DNA from: Guyanagaster necrorhizus
Taxonomy: Eukaryota > Basidiomycota > Agaricomycetes > Agaricales > Physalacriaceae
Direction: 5' to 3'
Assembly (NCBI RefSeq): GCF_019112545.1
Contig: NW_025064897.1
Location: forward strand, 246,581-310,580
DNA: 64,000 nt
In this document: piece after piece, positions 21,510 to 32,500 of the stretch
Layout: each line of letters begins with the position of its first letter
Numbering within the stretch: the stretch's first letter is position 1
Program-made: the position numbers and the translations under genes
Notes under the pieces: generated by a model
Database searches by the model: none
The model's input: only the letters and a program-made list of their open reading frames with translations
Told to the model about the DNA's origin: nothing

Positions 21510-24252
21510 ATGCAACCCTCGACGTACGACATCCAGCGCGAGGTCGAAGCCCTCCGCGACATCAAGAGGCGTTCGACGACGCCCGGTGCACTTGCCATAG
21601 ATCCAGATTTGCCCAATCAATCATCGCCAACGTCGCCGACGAGTACATATTGGTCAGGAGCACAGACGTCAGACGGTGATTCGTCAAGCAGCTCACACGA
21701 TGATGGCTCCAGTTCCGACCATGGCGGCAGTATGGGTGGCATAGATGGCCCCAATAACCCTGCAGACGATCCCTTTCACCTTTTCTGGGTCCCCGCCAGC
21801 GTCCATCCTGAAATTGCTCCTGCTGAATTTCGTGCCTTTCTCAAGGAACATGCCAGATCGCCGCCGCCTGGAGATGGAAGTACCACCCCCAGCAGATCCA
21901 GTTCGATATCGTCACTTTCGTCTGGGGGCTTGGGAAGGAAGAAGTCGATGCTGAGTCGGCAGTACAGACCTTCGGAGAATGATGGGGTCGAGGACGAGGA
22001 AAAGATTGTGCCGCTAAGACGAAATCGGTCTAGTCTTCTCGCTAATCGAGGGCCTCAGCTCACGATAAGCGACCTGCAAAGGCTGGAGGAGCTGGCAGAA
22101 GAAGCCTCAGAGAGCGACGACCCATCCAAGCTGAGAAGTGTCCTGCGACGAAGCCTTAGTTTGAACGTGTCCCCCACTTGTGAGCGCTACCTATGCTTTC
22201 ATCTATTTAATTGTATTCAAGTTGTACACTTTACAGCTATCGACACCATAGATGCAATCCCAGAGATCGGTGACGAAGCGGATGCCCCCATAATTGTTCC
22301 GCCTCCCGGTCAAATCCTTCGCCGTGCCGCACGCACCAGAATTCGAAAGGGCATTGCTGGTGATGGTGGCAGTCGTTTTGGTTCCTCGACCAGACGTGGC
22401 CCATCTGTTCGGTCTGGCCCAGTACCAATCACTCTCGAAAAACGGACTTCAAGTGATCTTTCTTCCAATGATCATGGAGAACCTGACGTCTTGGCAGCAG
22501 CTCAGCGCCGACGGACGTTTGAAAACGAAATTCAAGCCAGACCAGAATCTTATAGCGAAGAGGCCTTCATTTTCGATGCCTACGTACGGGAGGAGGACGA
22601 AGAAAGCCACACGCCTGTCGTTATCACACCGTCTCCGCCAGATGAACTTGCTTATGACTTACCTTCTGTTCAAATGTCAACGTCCCCTGACGATAAAGCA
22701 TCTCTCCTTCAAGCTCTGGAGCCCGTCCTGCACCATCCCCAGCCTCAACGGCTGCTTGCTCCTGAACCCTCCCCAGATCAACGACCACCATCGCGGACAC
22801 CATCGCCTCAGGAATCCTTAGCCCCGAGTGTATCTCCTTCCCATTCACCTGACCCCCCTACTGGTTCTTCTCCACCAGCATTTCTCCCTGCACCTCCAAG
22901 TCCTGCGGCGCATCATCGTAAGGAGAAGGATAAGAAAGGGTTGTTTGGCAAGTGGGGAAGCGACAAGGGGGGGAAAAAGCCTGCAAAAGACAAAGAGCGA
23001 GACAACGGGGAGAAGGAGTCTGGTTTTTTTGGATCCTTGTTTGGCGGGAAGAAGAGCAAAGAGTCCGATGGTCCCCCGTCGATGGGTATTTCTGGTGGTG
23101 CTGCTGGCCGCGAAGCTGCTGCCGCGTTACTAGGCGCCTCAAAATCGTCCAAGTCCTATGTTCCTCCTCCATCACCAAATGGTTCACAAGGAGGTCCGGG
23201 CGTTAATAACTGGTCACGGTATCCGATACACGTCGAACGCGCCATTTATAGGCTCAGCCACATAAAACTTGCGAATCCCCGCAGACCACTGTACGAGCAA
23301 GTTCTGATCAGTAATTTGATGTTTTGGTATCTTGGTGTCATCAAAGCGCAGAATCCAACGACGCCTTCCAACGGTCAGACGAACGTTGCGGGCACGGGTG
23401 CTGGGAACCAGGATAAAGAACAGAAGGAGCACGAGCAGCGGGAACGGGAACAAAAAGAACGGGCGGAGAGAGAACATGCGGAGCAGGAGCGGCTGGAAAG
23501 AGAACAGATGGAGAGTAAGAAGAGGGAGGCTTCACCACGACGCGGAGCTCTAACGAAAGTACCCCCGGGCGGAGGTGGCCGACGAGCTGAAATACCTGTC
23601 AAAGGTCCTCAATACGAGATGCAGCATCGAGTGATGGAACAGGAGTATAGTTACGGCGGGTATAACGATCTCCCAAACCGGACATCCTCAGCGCCCCCAA
23701 ACATGGGGATGGGACAACCGTATCGGATGCAGCAGCAACCGCAAATGTACTCTAATATGGGACAGGGCACGGTCGATCCAAATGCACCGGAGTATTATTA
23801 TCCAAACGACATGATGCAGAATCAACAGCAGCAACGTCTCCCTCCCGGTGCCATGGCGCCTCTTGACCAGTCAGGGTGGCAACAGCCACAGGGTCGACCA
23901 AATACAACGTCACCTACCTCCTCTTCTGGTCCACGGCGATCACGTTCACCGCCACCGCATGTAAGTCGCTTTTGCTCTATTAAGTAAAACATCACTAACG
24001 GATACCTGACAGGATATGATGTCGGGAGGTCGTACGCCGGGACGTTCGTTGTCCGCAACGGCGTTACCCTCACAGACACCTCCACATGTGAATGGAAAGG
24101 TTCGCAAAGGACACAGTGCACACGCTGGGATGCCTTCCAGTGCGCGAAGACCACGGACAACGGAGGGACAAGATTCCCAGGCCAACGGATTCACGGAAGA
24201 CGAAGACGTCCCACTTGCCATATGGCAGCAACAGCAACATAGACGTCGATGA
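21510..24252 (+). CDS. Zds1/Zds2-type protein (Zds C-terminal domain)
   Basis: 877 aa from three exons (21510-22179, 22237-23960, 24013-24252). Most of it is Ser/Pro/Gly-rich and disordered. An N-terminal conserved block, DDPFHLFWVPASVHPEIAP, matches the conserved Zds N-terminal motif. The Zds C-terminal domain is at about residues 550-590: YPIHVERAIYRLSHIKLANP then LYEQVLISNLMFWYL. Next come a Glu/Lys/Arg coiled coil (KEQKEHEQREREQKERAER) and a Gln/Met/Pro-rich tail. In yeast Zds1/Zds2 bind the PP2A regulatory subunit Cdc55 and control mitotic exit, polarity and silencing. The first intron is 57 nt, a multiple of three, so it leaves the frame open. Acting after MOZART1 in the same strand direction, it forms a pair of mitosis-related genes, probably by chance. 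Confidence 0.9.
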
Positions 24253-25318
24253 TATGTAAGGAACTGTATACCCAAAGTCAACTGTACAATGCCCTAATAT
24301 CCATTATTCCCTTCGATGCTATTCAACTCGCTTGCTTCCATTTTGCCCTCTCTGCCCTCCATGTCTCATCTAGATTGCAATTTGGATTTCTCTGTTTCTC
24401 TGTCTCGCCAGCGTTCATTATAACTCTTTACGCATCCACATTTTCCCACACACTCGTCATGATTCCCTTCCACTTTCTGTCTGTAGTCCTGGTGCTGACT
24501 GACCATTAACATTTGCATATCGCTGTGAATAACGCTTCCCCTTGCTCTTCTCCCCTGACATTCACCATTCATCCTTTTATCTCTACTCTGTCGTAGGCAT
24601 CCTTGTAAAGGTTATTATCACGGACTGCACTACTGTATATGAAGGCCGCGGGAATGGGCGTCACGACTTGGACTATTTTACCCCACATACAATACTGCTA
24701 GCAATTCTTTTTTTTTTTTCGTTCTTCTTTCCTAACTTTGCATATCTCATCTCACCTTGTATTTCAAGTAAGTATAGCTTGAAGGTCTCGTTGAACAGTT
24801 CTTAGTAGTAATGATTAGTACTGTCCTCAAGTTCGCGTTAGTGGAATTGTTGCATTGTATTCTATCATATGAGACTCAAGGGCCCGTCTAACAGTAACAT
24901 GCCATCATGGGATGTGTGGTGACTTGAATAGTTTGTCAAACTTGAGGGGAGAACAATACTGTACATTGAATATTTGCTGAAACCGACGTTGAAGTGGGTT
25001 GCCGTCTGAAATCGCAGTATTATAGGTTACGCAGCGTTGAATAACTAAGACCTTCCGTTCACTGAATACGTTTGTCTGCCTGCGTGAGGTCGGCGGTGAA
25101 TAACTGCCAAGCCCGGCAAAAGTCGGGTATGTAGTTTTCCGGATATCATGGAAATGTTTAGTCAGGTCGTTCCTTCTATTGATTGACATTATCATCAAAC
25201 TCATCACCTGGCATGTTGGACCCTAATAATATTAGTACCGAAGCTCTAGCACTTATAAAATTACGTTGTCTTTTTGTTCACGATCATTGCTTCAAAGTCC
25301 CCCCTAGTCGAGAGCAAG
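24253..25318. other. Intergenic, 3' flank of Zds gene
   Basis: Pyrimidine-rich sequence with a run of about 14 T at 24707-24719. The rest is the presumed terminator region and the aldehyde dehydrogenase promoter. No gene supported. Confidence 0.5.
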
Positions 25319-27382
25319 ATGAACGAGACGAGTCACACCCCAATTGAGAAGATACCTGAGGTGTGTGTTATCCTTTTCCTTTTTCCGACGCCAGGACATT
25401 GAACCGCGTTCCCTAGATACATAGTAAGCTCAAAGCGACGTTTCGGACGCGCAGAACGATATCTATTCCATGGCGCCAACAACAACTGCTGCTGGTAGCT
25501 CGCATGGTACAAGACAACAAGGATCTTTTTGCCGAGGCTCTCTTCAAAGTATGCTATATCACCCTGTTTCCAGTCAACGAATCTCAATTGCACGTTAGGA
25601 CGTTGGCAAACCGGCCATGGAAGCTTACTCCTACGAGATCAGCCCCATCCTCGAGCGTGTCATAATTGCGGCTACCAACCTTCCCGAGTGGGCAAAGCCA
25701 GAGCACAAGACCGACTTATTTGACCCACATCAGAGGGCTTGGAGCCCCAAAGTATACTTTGTACCCAAGGGTGTTGCACTCGTGATCGTGTTCGTCCGGC
25801 TGGCGCATTTCACTAGTCCAAATTCTGATGCGTAGTTCTCATAGACCGTGGAACTTCCCCCTGATATTGGCAATCCAACCCCTTGTCGCTGCCATATCGG
25901 CGGGGTGCTGCTGTGCGGTCAAGGCTTCTGAAATAGCTCCCCATACCGGTCGTCTTCTGGCGGAGCTCGTTCCAAAGTACCTCGATACAGAGGCTTACCA
26001 AGTCATCCTGGGTGCTGTTCCTGAGACCACAAAGATATTGGAGCTGAAATGTACGTCTTCGGCACCCCACTTCGTTCTATGGCTTAAGCTCATTCTATCC
26101 TCAGGGGACCATAGTATGTCGCCATCACAAAGCTGTCGATAAGTATTAATCGCATCTGTAGTTTTCTACACAGGCAATGGACATGTTGGGAGAATCGTTT
26201 CTGCCGCTGCAGCGAAACATTTGACTCCTCTCACCCTGGAGCTGGGCGGTAAAAGTCCCGTCATCTTGGATCCGTCGTACGATCTCGACGTTGCCGCCTA
26301 CAGAATTATGTATGGGAAGGTAACCAACTGTGGCCAAGTCAGTTCTCTTCAATCATTTTATTTCTCGTTTCTCAAACATTACCGCCTAGATCTGTGTCGC
26401 TCCAGATTATCTCATAGTCCCTACCAATGGAAATCACGACCTTTTGAACAAAGTGGTGGAAGCATTCAGACGGGCTTATGCCTCGTTCTTCTCGGATGCT
26501 CCACCTTTAGAATCCACTTCGTACGCCCGAATCGTGTCGAAGAACCATTTTGACCGACTTAACACCCTCTTGGCGCGCACGGATGGTACGACAGTGCTTG
26601 GAGGCCAAGTAGACGCGAAGAGATTGAAAATCGAACCCACCGTCGTTATTGGCATTCAACCTGATGATGCCTTAATGGAGAGTGAGCTGTTCGGCCCCAT
26701 CTTGCCCATCATCGAGGTTGGCACGTTTGAAGATGCATGTGAGTTGGTGTCCCAAAGGTGAGTATATCCTTTGGATATGGAAAATTCCATCGACATCAGT
26801 TGTTACCGTGACAGGGACCATCCACTGGTTTTATATGCATTTACACAAAGTGAGGATACCAAGACTACAAGTACGTGGTCATATTACAGAGTGACTTATA
26901 CTTACCTCTAAATTGTTTAGTTCGAGAGTGTACAACAAGCGGAAACCTTGTTTACAATGACACGTTCATACAATTAGCTAGTATGTGCCGCGCACAAGTG
27001 TACAACCACAGCTCACCTTTCTGCAGTAGCCGAACTGCCCTTTGGAGGAGTTGGTGAATCTGGCCGTGCGTACATCATTGCATATTTCGACGCGTAGCAA
27101 TCTCACACTGCCTATATTTAATAGACGGTCGGCAAGGCGGCCGATACAGTTTTGAATCATTTAGCTACCTGCGTGCATCAATCGACATGCCGTTGGGGTA
27201 TGTGGTGTTTTTTTTTTTCGTGTCTTAATACTCATGTTTACATACCATCATCACGTAGGTCGGAGCAGTTTTTGACGGTCCGATACCCACCTTATACATC
27301 AGAGAACTTGAAGTTATTAAATCCCAATGTTGATATCAAGATACCCCAATGCTCTCCTACGACGGGTATCATGAAGGGTTAG
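25319..27382 (+). CDS. Aldehyde dehydrogenase, class 3/fatty aldehyde dehydrogenase-like
   Basis: NAD(P)-dependent oxidation of aldehydes to acids. About eleven exons, roughly 520-530 aa, all joining in frame. In order: [11 protein letters not shown], the class 3-like N-terminal helix ([10 protein letters not shown]), [49 protein letters not shown], the catalytic Glu in [14 protein letters not shown], the catalytic Cys in [29 protein letters not shown], and FGGVGESG near the end. The tail [13 protein letters not shown] fits the class. One exon is only 9 nt (26105-26113, coding W-D-H). The final long tail ([11 protein letters not shown]) is typical of fungal class 3 enzymes, which are often membrane-associated. 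Substrate not determinable. Confidence 0.92.
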
Positions 27383-27797
27383 GACCGGGAGAAGTAGACA
27401 ATCTGATGCTAGAACTCGCAGTTCGTTGGTAAGCGGAAGAGAACTAATGTATGCGACTCAATGTATGTAGAATCGACATGAGAAATAAATCATTAAGAAG
27501 ATAAGTAAAGCATCCTGGGAGAACGAGCCAGATTCTCCATGCAAACTCGAACTTCCAAAATAGGAATCCATATTTTAAATTCATCTGAACCAATTCTATG
27601 TACCATATATCCAATAAATTCGTTGAAATACTTTCCTTTGTTAGAGGTTGGGGCTCTATGGAACTCAGTGCGACAGAGATAAAACTTTGAGGACCCTATT
27701 CGATGGCCTTGGAATCAAACAGAGATAAACATTGGCCTTCGGTGCCGAGTTGTCTCATTATATCGAACACTCCCTCAATTCACCACTTCCCTCCACA
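27383..27797. promoter_or_regulatory. Intergenic region upstream of eIF3g
   Basis: 415 bp with no gene. It holds the 3' flank of the aldehyde dehydrogenase and the eIF3g promoter, with a pyrimidine-rich stretch just before 27798. Confidence 0.45.
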
Positions 27798-28983
27798 ATG
27801 TCAGCGTATGTGTAAACGCTATCTTAGAATGAACAGCTTAAAATTATGTTCTCAGAACAAAAACATCCTGGGCTGATGAAATCGACGAACTAGGTGCGCA
27901 TCGCTTAGCATAGCGACCTCAATAAACATTAATGTTCGCATAGAGGCACCAATACAGAAAATATCCGACTCCGTCGATGAGAATGGCATCCGAACAACTG
28001 TAGAGTATGTTTTGAATGATGAGGGGAAGAAAGTGAAGGTGCGTAGCGGTATTTACTTCATTCCCGTTCTGTTCTGAAAATTTCACCAGATCACCCGACG
28101 AATCAAACGGACCCTTCAGAAAGCTACTGTCGATCCTAAAATTGCACAGCGTCAAAAATGGGCGAAATTCGGCCAAGAACGGGGAAATAAGCCTGGTCCT
28201 GATCGTGCAACGACGACAGTAGGAGAAAATGTGGGATTGAAGTTGAGCGTTGGGAACAAGGTTCGTGGTCTTACTTATATCACTTTATGACTTACTTCAT
28301 TTCTTTTTACAGTCGTCTGATGCTGAGCCCACGCAAGAAGAGAGCATGAAGAGCAAACTCGCTAAATCCGGCGCTGGCAAAGTCAACTGTAGGATTTGTA
28401 AGGGTGACCATTTCACCGCGAAATGTCCCTACAAGGATACTTTGGGTGCCCTTGATAACCCTGGTGAGTTGCCGTCATCTTCTTCTCGATATGATCTCTC
28501 AAATGCGAGGAACAGACACCGGTGCAGGACCCGATGATGGTCTAACCAGCGACGCCACCCCTTCTGCACCCGCCACAACGGGAGGCAAGTACGTACCACC
28601 TTCAATGCGTGCTGGGGCCAGCAGGCCTGGTGAATCCATGCGCGGCCTTTCTTCCGGTGGGAACAGAGACGACTACCCCACGTTGCGCGTCACGAATGTC
28701 AGCGAGGATACGCAAGAGAACGACCTCCGAGAGCTCTTCCAGGTCTTTGGCAGAATCATGCGTGTATATGTTGGCAGAGACCGTGAAACTGGTGCTGGCA
28801 AAGGCTTCGCCTTCGTCAGCTTTGATGAAAGGGCCCATGCGCAGAGGGCAATGGAAAAGATGAATGGGTTCGGTTACGATAACCTTATTCTGAGTGTACA
28901 GTGGAGCCGTGAGTTTTCCTCGATTTCTGTACGAGTATACGTCTGAGCGTCTCCGCACAGAACCACGTCCCGAGCAGAGATAG
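27798..28983 (+). CDS. TIF35: Eukaryotic translation initiation factor 3 subunit G
   Basis: Subunit of the eIF3 complex, which acts in scanning and reinitiation. Exon 1 is only ATGTCAGC, then MSATKTSWADEIDEL continues across introns. The N-terminal eIF3g domain (IRTTVEYVLNDEGKKVKITRR) is followed by the CCHC zinc knuckle CRICKGDHFTAKCPY. A linker with KYVPPSMRAG, a signature of the protein, leads to the C-terminal RRM: YPTLRVTNVSEDTQENDLRE (RNP2) and GAGKGFAFVSFDER (RNP1). The last exon codes QPRPEQR and ends with TAG at 28981-28983. The length of roughly 290 aa matches fungal orthologues. Six introns. Confidence 0.97.
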
Positions 28984-30243
28984 AGAGGCAATTTGCCATT
29001 GATGCTGGTCGATCTTGTCCTAGTGTGACCTTACATATACTTTCCCCAATACATGTTTTGGGTGGACTCCGTTTTGCTACTGGCTACAGTTTTCAGAAGA
29101 TGAAACTAAGGTGCAAGCGCATTCATCAAGATTCTGTCAGCCGAAGGTCAGACAGACTGTAGACTCAATTCGCCATTGCATTTATATTGACAGGAATATG
29201 TAGAAGCGCGTATTTCCATCTTCTGCATCGTAGCTTTGGTTACCACTAAACTTGCAAGGATGTAACTAGCTTAATGTTACTCGTCGATAGGTGTAGTACT
29301 ATCTATGTTGCTTCCTTAACATAACATTGTGCCGGTGAAATGGCTGGCCTCTTGCAGTGGTGATGCCAACACAGTCTACCAACATTTCAGCTGTAAGCAA
29401 GATCTAGCATACTTCATTGACACCGATCCACGCAGGCATTCACATTTTCATGGGCAAGAGCATGCTTTAGTGTCCTTGCACACCTTGAAAGACTAAAGCT
29501 ATACGGACTGCTAAAAATTTCATCTAGTACCGGAAACCGACCAAGAAGACCTCAATCTATCGCCCTATGGTTTGTTCACCGTTTTACAAAATAGCTTGCT
29601 GTGTAGTCTGCAGGCGCTTACTTCGTCAGCCTTGCTTTAAACTGAATTGCAGCTTCGACGCGTTTCACGCAAAATGTGCTCATATGAACTTGTCAGAATA
29701 GGTTTGATAAGGGAACTATACTCCACCCGTGTGAGGGTGAGGGTACGGTACGTTGGATGGGATGCAGCTCCAAGTTGGGACAATATATCCAAGATCGACA
29801 GATTTGGGGAGTGAATAATGACTCGTACCTGACACGGTGCGATGTATAATGATAAGACGGAGATGGACGAATATTATTCATCAAGGATGGCTTTGAAGGT
29901 GAACTTTTATATCGTGCATCTTGCACTTATGTATTTTGAACATCGTATCTGGATAAGCCTTCAAATGCGGTAGAAGTTGGAAACCAAATTCGATACACGA
30001 ATTCATCCAGGATTCTTCAAACAGATGTCTTTTTGTGTAAAGGAGCCGCGAGGTTTTGAATTCTCGAAGAGTATTTAATTGTTCGGCTGCGATTCATGGA
30101 TGCCGACCCTTAAAATTTATTCTTATTGCTCTAAGTATCTACCCCGCGTTGCCCAAACGTTACGAGAGATAGGAAAGCGTGTTGGGAGTGAAATTGAGAC
30201 ATTCTTCAGCACCCGATTCTCTAGACAATAATCCGCACAATTT
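28984..30243. other. No supported gene (1.26 kb)
   Basis: AT-rich, convergent 3' flanks of eIF3g and the coiled-coil gene. Only one short unsupported frame (29693-29926 minus) was seen. Confidence 0.55.
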
Positions 30244-31320
30244 TCAGTCACCGGTCCATCCCATACGCCGCAGATCCCTCCGACACTCCTCGGTCTCTTT
30301 CTGAATTTGACTCCAGTCCTCCAGAACTTGACGGAAACCTGACTTATTTCCGTCGACTAGATGCAAGAGACGGTGATACTCATGAAGCTGACGATCCAAC
30401 TCTGCCTCTTCCTTCTCGAGTTCTGATTCTTCCTCAGTAAGCTTATTGTGCATTGTCATGAGGGCGGACGCCATGTCGTTTCCGTCGTCCTTGAAACCAT
30501 ACAGTAATTGGTGGCACCGGGCGCGAATGAGGGATAATTTGATCAAGAACGTTTCGATAGTCGTCGCTAGAAAGTCGTGATGAGCCTGTCGTTGACTGTT
30601 GAGAACAGGCGGCCATTTCCGCAGTGATTGTACAAGCTCTTCTTGAAGTAAGGGATGCATCTGACAAGAATCACTCAGATGGAACCTTAAAGTCGGCGTT
30701 GGTTGACCGACCTCTCTGATTTCTCCCATAATTTTCTCGATTCGACGATGACTGTTATCTGCTTCTTCTCTAATAGCGCCGTTTTTTTCACTGTTCTCTC
30801 TCAGTCGCTGGGTAAGCGAATCTGGTGGCGAGTCTTTATTTCGGGACCTTCATGAGTGACGCGATAATTAATTGTTCACCAACATACCTTCAACTTCTAG
30901 GAAATCTGATATTGCCTGCAACGTGGCATCCAGTTCTTCGGTCAAGCGCCGTTTTATAGACGGGCTGATTTGAAAAGACTGGGCCTAAAGTCTTAGCATG
31001 AAATGCCATTTTTCTGGAAAGCACGAACCTGATTTGGTGCAAAGGTCGTGATATCAGATATTGTGAGGCCCCCTTTGAGGGCGTCCGAATGATCGGAGGT
31101 CCTGGATAGAATATCTTCCATAGTCAAAGCTTCCGCGAGTACCTTGATTTCCTTGAACACATTATTGGCACTAGGTGATGCCCCGACTTACTCCGTCATT
31201 TATAGCGGCATCAGCGAGAAGATTAGCCAAGAGCTTATTACGCAAAGATACACGACTCTGTCTGGACTATTCAAAGTTCGGTAAAATCGACGGAGCTGTA
31301 CTGCGTACCTCGTCCGACAT
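30244..31320 (-). CDS. Conserved-looking coiled-coil protein of unknown function
   Basis: I do not recognise this gene. A probable start MSDE at 31320 joins across an intron to VLAEALTMEDILSRTSDHSD. Further exons carry GGLTISDITTFAPNQ, a segment ending LDATLQAISDFLEVE, and a long last exon (161 codons from 30729, preceded in frame by coding sequence) with SLRKWPPVLNSQRQAHHDF and a Glu-rich coiled coil (KLTEEESELEKEEAELD). The spacing of helices and the heptad pattern recall small kinetochore, spindle or nuclear scaffold subunits, but no signature was found. Introns near 30840-30888 and 30987-31030 have good borders; the 5' exon is the least certain part. Confidence 0.6.
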
Positions 31321-31521
31321 TCGTATTTTGAAGCGGTGGGAAGAAGAATTCAGGAAAGCCGCCGCGAGCTTGTCACGTGATCTCGCATCGTGCCATTTTT
31401 AGCATCTCCGGTCTACTCGGAGTAGTATTTCGCAGAATCTATCTTCGCACAGAATATTCGGAGTTACTGTGGTGCAGGTAATGGATGACCAAGTTCGACC
31501 TTGCTCCGTATCCTCGGCACC
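31321..31521. promoter_or_regulatory. Short divergent promoter region
   Basis: The coiled-coil gene (minus) and the F-box-like gene (plus) start about 200 bp apart, so they should share this region. No specific motif was identified. Confidence 0.45.
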
Positions 31522-32456
31522 ATGAACAGCACACATAATGCCTCACATATTCCTTGTGAGATTTGGCTCGAAATATTCAAGCTTGCCTGTACGGATGGCG
31601 GGTCTACCGGGCGTTCACTCTCCCTAGTCTCTAGGGTCTTCTATGATCTTGCCAAAGAAACGCGATTCCACAGCGTTTTTGTATACGGTCTGAGTCAACT
31701 GAACGCCTTATATTCGATCTTTAACAAGGCTGTGCCTGCGTACAGACGTGTCCACCATTTCTACTTTGACATGGAAATCCATCCGGACGACTCTGAGAGT
31801 TCGAAAAGGGAGCTGGCTGCATACAGATCGAACCGCGCTGTATTTGTAAGTTTTTTTCTTCAAAAACCTATTAACAAGTCGAATAGTAACTCTCTTCGCA
31901 GGATTTTTATCAGGATCACCTGTACGAGCGCCTCCTGCACATGATGTCTCCGACGCTTGAAACACTCCATATTTATCACAGTGGGTTTTGCGCCTGTGAT
32001 ATGTTGCCGCCAGTGTCCCTCCCATTCCTTGAGGAGTTGTCATTTCGTGGACCGTTTCCCGTTTATATATCGGAGAACAAGGAACCACCGGTCTTTCCTC
32101 GCCTTCGATACCTCCACTATGAGGATTTCGGCGACTACCCCGCTGATTTATTTTCTCGCCTTGCTCATCAGGCACCTTCACTCACTGACCTCTACTTGAA
32201 ACCAACACGGCCGTCCAGACGGCTGTACGCTGAACTGGAGAAGTCTTTGAGTAGAGCAAAGGATGAGTATCCACGTCCTTGCATGCGCATGGACTTCCCG
32301 TTGTCTGTTCGCAGAGTGCACATAGAAGTAGGTCCGGAGGTGTTTTCTGTTACCAAGGGGATGATGAATCTTCATGGGATGACATTAGAGAGGTTGTCTT
32401 CTATTACCTGTGGTGACACGAAAGTCGTGGTAACGATCAATGGAACTGACACATAG
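31522..32456 (+). CDS. F-box-like protein
   Basis: 292 aa from two exons (31522-31845 and 31902-32456, phase 0). The N-terminus HIPCEIWLEIFKLACTDGG followed by SLSLVSRVFYDLAKE is the F-box-like motif common in large agaricomycete families. After the intron the frame continues DFYQDHLYERLLHMMSP and then leucine-containing segments (LPFLEELSFRGPFPVYIS, FPRLRYLHYEDFGDYPADL), weakly like leucine-rich repeats. F-box proteins recruit substrates to SCF ubiquitin ligases; the target is unknown. It is not closely similar to the other F-box-like sequences at 37.9 and 61.9 kb. Confidence 0.75.
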
Positions 32457-32500
32457 CATGGATCGCAGTTATTCTCTTATCTTTATGGTAGGTACACCTG

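Noticed and set aside
22294..22821. 175-codon frame in another phase within the Zds gene.
   Set aside because: Shadow of low-complexity Ser/Pro coding sequence; the Zds frame has the conserved domains.
31708..32181. 157-codon minus-strand frame opposite the F-box-like gene.
   Set aside because: Overlaps a gene with a recognised domain and matching splice sites on the plus strand; no domain on the minus.
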